This document shows positions 60,325 through 64,000 of a stretch of 64,000 nucleotides of DNA, piece by piece; the first letter of the stretch is position 1, and the number at the start of each line of letters is the position of its first letter. The position numbers and the translations under genes are program-made. Origin of the DNA: Streptomyces sp. NBC_01498 (GTDB lineage Bacteria > Actinomycetota > Actinomycetes > Streptomycetales > Streptomycetaceae); the NCBI RefSeq assembly GCF_036327775.1, contig NZ_CP109598.1, positions 4,910,001-4,974,000 on the forward strand. The letters are read 5' to 3'. A model generated the notes under the pieces. The model was not told the origin of the DNA. It worked only from the letters and a program-made list of their open reading frames with translations, and did not search any database.

Positions 60325-61659
60325 CTACTTGGCCTGCTCGATGTCACGGTCGATCTGCGCCGCGGTCTTCTCCAGGCCCTCCTGGAGGTCCTTCACGGCG
60401 CCCTTCTCGTACTGGTAGCCGAAGTCCTGAAGGATCTGCTGGTACGTCGCGCCGTTGACCGCGCCGTCGGGGGTGCTGGACGCCGGGTGCTGGGCGATGT
60501 CGAGGAACGTCTTGAAGCGCGGGTCGAAGTCGAGGTCGGGCGACTTCAGCGCGGCGAGCGTGGAGGGCACGTTGCGGATGCCGTTGGCGAACTCCACGAC
60601 CGCCTTCGTGTCGGTGGTCATGTACTTCACCAGCTCCCACGCGGCGTTCTGCTTCCGGCTGCGCGGCGCGATGCCCATGATCGTGCCGGAGAGGAAGCCC
60701 TTGCCGTAGCTGTCGGCCTCGTCGTCGGCGACGGGCATCGGCGCCACGCCGATCTCGAAGTCGACGCCCGCGTCCTCGGCCATGCCGAGCCGCCACTCGC
60801 CGTCGAGCTGCATGGCCACCTGACCGGTGTGGAAGGGGTGCGTGGCGCCCCACTCGTCACCGAAGGTGCTGCGGAACTTCTCCAGCTTCGTGAAGCCGCC
60901 GAGGTCCTCGACCAGCTTCCTCTGGTAGGTGAACATCTTGGCGAACGCCGGGTCCTTCGCGACGTTGGACTTGCCGTCCTGGTCGAAGTACGCGTGGTCC
61001 CAGCTCGACATGTAGTGGTCGACGACCGTCTCGTAGCCGTGGTAGGTGGGCATCATGCCGACCCGCTCGTAGCTGTCGCCCTTGGGCTCGGTGAGCTTCT
61101 TGGCGACGGCGGCCAGTTCGGACATCGTCCTCGGCGGGGCCGTGACGCCCGCCTCCTCGAAGGCGTCCTTGTTGTAGTACAGCCCGTACGCGTCGCTGAG
61201 CAGCGGCAGCGCGCAGCGGTCGCCCTCGAACTGGGTGTACTGGAGCAGCACCTTCGGGAAGGTCTTCGCCAGGTCTATCTTGTCCTTCTTTATGAAGGGG
61301 GCGAGGTCGGCGAAGGCGCCGGACGAGCAGAACTTGCCGACGTTGGAGGTCGTGAAGGACGACACCACGTCCGGGCCCTTGGAACCGCCCGCGCGCAGCG
61401 CCTGGTTGAGCTTGTCGTCGTTGATGTTGCCGACGACGTCGACCTTGATGTTGGGGTGGGCGTCCTCGAAGCGGCCGATGTTCTCCTTGATGGCCTTCAC
61501 CTCGGCGGGCGCGCTCCAGCCGTGCCAGAAGGTGATCGTCGTACGGGCGCCGGGGTCGTCCGAGGCGGCGCCGCCGGACTGGCCCGTGCAGGCGGCGGTG
61601 AGGACGGAGAGGGCGGCGACCGCGACGGCGGAGGCGGTCAGACGGCGGTTTCTGGGCAT
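60325..61659 (-). CDS. csnE: Sugar ABC transporter substrate-binding lipoprotein, CsnE
   Basis: A 444-aa extracytoplasmic lipoprotein with a lipobox LTAAC (Cys24). The SBP_bac_1 fold is clear: TTITFWHGWSAPAEVKAIKE, DVVSSFTTSN, ALPLLSDAYGLYYNKDAFEEAG and VAMQLDGEWRLGM. In S. coelicolor the syntenic protein is part of the csnR-K operon induced by chitosan oligosaccharides. GGGAG precedes the ATG. It is separated from csnR by 108 bases that include a repeated GGTGCTGACGGG (near 61683 and 61697). Confidence 0.9.
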   Translation of the reverse strand: MPRNRRLTASAVAVAALSVLTAACTGQSGGAASDDPGARTTITFWHGWSAPAEVKAIKENIGRFEDAHPNIKVDVVGNINDDKLNQALRAGGSKGPDVVSSFTTSNVGKFCSSGAFADLAPFIKKDKIDLAKTFPKVLLQYTQFEGDRCALPLLSDAYGLYYNKDAFEEAGVTAPPRTMSELAAVAKKLTEPKGDSYERVGMMPTYHGYETVVDHYMSSWDHAYFDQDGKSNVAKDPAFAKMFTYQRKLVEDLGGFTKLEKFRSTFGDEWGATHPFHTGQVAMQLDGEWRLGMAEDAGVDFEIGVAPMPVADDEADSYGKGFLSGTIMGIAPRSRKQNAAWELVKYMTTDTKAVVEFANGIRNVPSTLAALKSPDLDFDPRFKTFLDIAQHPASSTPDGAVNGATYQQILQDFGYQYEKGAVKDLQEGLEKTAAQIDRDIEQAK

Positions 61660-61767
61660 GACGGAACTCCCGTTGTCGGGTCGGTGCTGACGGGTCGGTG
61701 CTGACGGGGGGACAGGGGACGCTGGGGGGTCTGGAGGGACGGTGCCGGGCCCGGCGGGGCGGGCGGG

Positions 61768-62985
61768 TCAGCGGGAGGTGTCGAACACCTCGTCGCGGGT
61801 GGTCGCCAGCGCGCTCTCCAGCGCGCCGCGCAGCACGGGGTTCTCCCGTACCTCGCCGACGACCAGCCGGGGCCGGGAGGCGGCCAGTTCGGCCAGTTCG
61901 GCCTGGACCAGGGCGCGCAGGGGCTCGCCCCCGGCGGCGGTCAACCCGCCCGCCAGGACGATGAGTTCGGGGTCGAGCACGGCGGTCACGGAGGCGAGAC
62001 CGGTGGCCAGGCGCTGGGCGAACAGCCGCAGCAGCTCGGCCAGGAGCGGGTCCTCCCCGTGCCCGGCGGCGGCCCGCGCCAGCAGCCCGGCGGCGACGTC
62101 GGCGTAGGGCTGCTCCGGTGTCTCGATGCCGAGTTCGCGGGCGAGACGCGGCACGGACTGGGCACCGGCGAGTTCCTGGAAGCCGCCGCTGTTGGCCCGG
62201 ACCACCTGGCGTACGAGGGGAGTGCCCGGCACCGGCAGGAAGCCGACCTCGCCGGCGCCGCCGGTGAAGCCCCGGTGCAGCCGGCCGCCGATGACCAGGG
62301 CGGCGCCGAGACCTTCCTGGTTCCACAGGAGGACGAAGTCGTCGTGGCCGCGGGCCGCGCCGAGCCGCTGTTCGGCGACGGCGGCGAGGTTCACGTCGTT
62401 CTCGTACTCGACGGGCATCGGGAGGGCGGCGGCCAGTTCGTCCAGCAGCGCGGGGGAGTGCCAGCCCGGCAGGTGCGAGGCGTAGCGCAGCCGACCGGTG
62501 GACGGGTCGAAGGCGCCCGGTGTGCCGATGACGACGCGGTGCAGGTCGCCCCGGGTGAGTCCGGCGTCCTTGACGGCGCCCTCCAGCGCGCGGGTCACCT
62601 GGGACACGACGGCCTCGGCGGGCCGGCGTCCCGGTGTGGGCAGTTCGAAGCGGCCGACGGTGGCGCCGGTGATGTCCGCGACGGCGGCGAGCACGCGCCC
62701 CGGGTTGACGTCGAGCCCGGCGGCGTGGGCGGCGCCGGCGTTCACCGCGTACAGCTGCGCGTTGGGTCCCGGCCGGCCCTCGGTGGTGCCGGTGGCGACG
62801 ACCAGGCCGGCGGCCTCCAGCCGGGCCAGCAGCTGGGACGCCGTGGGCTTGGAGAGACCGGTCAGTTTGCCGATGCGGGTCCGGGAGAGGGTTCCGTGGG
62901 CCAGCAGCAGGTCCAGCGCGGCGCGGTCGTTCATCGCGCGCAGCACGCGGGGGGTGCCCGGGGACGGCGTGGACGGGTCGCTCAC
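61768..62985 (-). CDS. csnR: ROK-family repressor CsnR
   Basis: A 405-aa ROK regulator. The N-terminal winged helix-turn-helix is LSRTRIGKLTGLSKPTASQLLARL and WING residues AAGLVVATGT; the ROK sugar-sensing domain follows with ENDVNLAAVAEQRLG and LGAALVIGGRLHRGFTGGAGEVG. The zinc-binding CxCGxxGC cluster of many ROK proteins is absent, replaced by NSGGFQE. It should repress csnR-K and other chitosan genes until an oligosaccharide or its derivative binds. The start is a GTG with AAGGCAGG upstream. A matching operator and promoter lie upstream (63044-63099). Confidence 0.9.
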   Translation of the reverse strand: MSDPSTPSPGTPRVLRAMNDRAALDLLLAHGTLSRTRIGKLTGLSKPTASQLLARLEAAGLVVATGTTEGRPGPNAQLYAVNAGAAHAAGLDVNPGRVLAAVADITGATVGRFELPTPGRRPAEAVVSQVTRALEGAVKDAGLTRGDLHRVVIGTPGAFDPSTGRLRYASHLPGWHSPALLDELAAALPMPVEYENDVNLAAVAEQRLGAARGHDDFVLLWNQEGLGAALVIGGRLHRGFTGGAGEVGFLPVPGTPLVRQVVRANSGGFQELAGAQSVPRLARELGIETPEQPYADVAAGLLARAAAGHGEDPLLAELLRLFAQRLATGLASVTAVLDPELIVLAGGLTAAGGEPLRALVQAELAELAASRPRLVVGEVRENPVLRGALESALATTRDEVFDTSR

Positions 62986-63043
62986 GACGGGTGAACCTGC
63001 CTTTCGGCGACATCTCTCCCGGTGTCATGTTCGCGACACTGTT

Positions 63044-63056
63044 AGGAAAGTTTCCT
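63044..63056. promoter_or_regulatory. CsnR operator (csn box)
   Basis: AGGAAAGTTTCCT is a perfect palindrome about a central G and matches the known CsnR-binding consensus of Streptomyces. It lies just downstream of the predicted csnR transcription start, where bound repressor would block transcription of the whole operon. Confidence 0.85.
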
Positions 63057-63070
63057 GTTTGATGGGGGGA

Positions 63071-63099
63071 AAGCTAGGCCGGGTTCGCTGAGCAGTCAA
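63071..63099 (-). promoter_or_regulatory. Sigma-HrdB-type promoter of the csn operon
   Basis: On the minus strand TTGACT (63099-63094) and TAGCTT (63076-63071) are separated by exactly 17 bases, close to the vegetative consensus. The start site would fall near 63064, immediately upstream of the csn box. Confidence 0.75.
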
Positions 63100-63207
63100 T
63101 ACCCGTACGGCGCGCAACGCCCCCGTGGCAACCAAAGCGTTACCGGCGGGGGCGCGCGTACGAGCGGTGTTCGAGCGGAACCGGACGTCTCCGCCGGATT
63201 TTCAGCC

Positions 63208-64000
63208 CTATTTGGTCAGATTGGGATTGAGGCCGGGGCTCTGCTGGGCGCCCTGCTGCGGCGGTATCGGGGACGCCGCGAGGGACTGCGGCGACGTCGG
63301 GCTCGCCAGCGCCGACGGCGCGGCCACGCCCGCCGACGGATCGGCCGGCGCCGCCTCGGTACCCGCGAGGGGCAGCCCGCCGACGATCTGTATCCCCGCC
63401 TCGTCGAACGCCTGCTTGATCCGCCAGCGCAGCTCGCGCTCCACGCCCAGGGCCTTGCCCGGCATGGTCTTCGCGCTCACCCGCAGCGTCATCGAGTCGA
63501 TCAGCACCGAGTCCAGACCCAGGATCTCCACCGGACCCCACAGCCGCTCGGCCCAGGGGTCCTCCTTCGCCATCTTCTCCGCGACCGCGGTGACGACGTC
63601 GCGCACCCGCTCCAGGTTCTCGCTCGGCCGCACCGTCACATCGACACCGGCCGTGGCCCAGCCCTGGCTGAGGTTGCCTATCCGCTTCACCTCGCCGTTG
63701 CGCACGTACCAGATCTCGCCGTCGTCGCCCCGCAGCTTGGTCACCCGCAGCCCGACCTCTATGACCTCGCCGGACGCCACACCCGCGTCGATGGTGTCGC
63801 CCACCCCGTACTGGTCCTCCAGGATCATGAAGACCCCGGACAGGAAGTCGGTGACCAGGTTGCGGGCGCCGAAGCCCAGCGCGACACCGGCCACGCCCGC
63901 CGACGCCAGCAGGGGCGCCAGATTGATGTTCAGCGCCCCGAGCACCATCAGCGCGGCCGTGCCGAGGATCGTGAACGAGGTCACCGACCGCATCACCGAC
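63208..64000 (-). CDS. MscS-type mechanosensitive channel, N-terminally truncated by window
   Basis: The frame remains open at the right edge, so the N-terminus is missing. The pore helix LLASAGVAGVALGFGARNLVTDFLSGVFMILEDQYGVGD (core seen as GVALGFGARNLVTDFLSG) and the following beta domain (GEVIEVGLRVTKLRGDDGEIWYV read as EVGLRVTKLRG) are typical of MscS. The last 60 residues are a Pro/Ala/Ser/Gln-rich tail without a match. It would release solutes on hypo-osmotic shock. Confidence 0.9.
   Translation of the reverse strand, partial: SVMRSVTSFTILGTAALMVLGALNINLAPLLASAGVAGVALGFGARNLVTDFLSGVFMILEDQYGVGDTIDAGVASGEVIEVGLRVTKLRGDDGEIWYVRNGEVKRIGNLSQGWATAGVDVTVRPSENLERVRDVVTAVAEKMAKEDPWAERLWGPVEILGLDSVLIDSMTLRVSAKTMPGKALGVERELRWRIKQAFDEAGIQIVGGLPLAGTEAAPADPSAGVAAPSALASPTSPQSLAASPIPPQQGAQQSPGLNPNLTK

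Overview
The window is about 64 kb of high-GC (roughly 72%) actinobacterial chromosome and almost certainly comes from Streptomyces. The support is strong third-position GC bias, frequent GTG/TTG starts, two genes carrying rare TTA codons, a dynAB-ssbB-type cell-division locus, LAXTG surface proteins of the SrtE type, and a chitosan-oligosaccharide (csn) operon with a recognisable CsnR operator. It reads as core-arm chromosome with local gene order resembling S. coelicolor roughly SCO2657-SCO2726 (from memory, not searched). The only mobile-element trace is one MITE-like element.

Layout. 1-4801 (+): the end of a myo-inositol catabolism cluster (Cgl0159-like aldolase fragment, iolB, iolD, mmsA). 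5013-13695: a methyltransferase with a TTA codon, a GNAT acetyltransferase, an unusual alpha/beta-hydrolase fused to an ABC ATPase plus its permease, a LuxR-type regulator, a VWA lipoprotein and a DUF1772 membrane protein. 13676-20048: a methyltransferase, an ARMT1/DUF89 damage-control phosphatase, a DUF4032 kinase-like protein, a DHA2 MFS exporter and a DUF6630-like protein. 20279-33528: a DUF1508 protein with two consecutive TTA codons, then a non-canonical Pst-type cluster (PstC, PstA, membrane-anchored PstS-like protein, 896-aa exported protein, secreted PstS-like protein, LASTG Ig-like surface protein, catalytically degenerate sortase, PstB) and a class A beta-lactamase. 33680-33755: tRNA-Arg(UCU). 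34069-40004: two dynamin-like GTPases, SSB, and a thioester-domain LAETG adhesin. 40203-44955: EttA, a thioesterase, a hypothetical protein, a truncated globin, a MITE and a PCMT-like methyltransferase. 44936-55882 (-): a seven-gene operon containing GlnX, GlnH and a PknG-like kinase with a PP2C phosphatase, a VWA protein, an FHA protein and an unknown coiled-coil protein. 56138-62985 (-): csnR-E-F-G-H-K. 63208-64000 (-): an MscS-type channel cut by the window end.

How the parts work together. The csn genes form a complete uptake and catabolism pathway for amino-sugar oligomers under a ROK repressor; the promoter and palindrome are visible upstream. The GlnX/GlnH/PknG operon looks like an amino-acid sensing phospho-signalling circuit with kinase, phosphatase and phosphothreonine-reader all co-encoded. 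The most unusual block is the Pst-like cluster: the transporter core is conventional, but the extracellular side consists of several large surface or secreted proteins and a sortase fold that has lost its catalytic Cys and His. That block, with a bldA-type TTA-TTA gene in front of it, is the best candidate for an undescribed system.

Limits: all family calls come from reading motifs by eye. Starts were chosen by ribosome-binding site, overlap and family length, and several are uncertain as noted.
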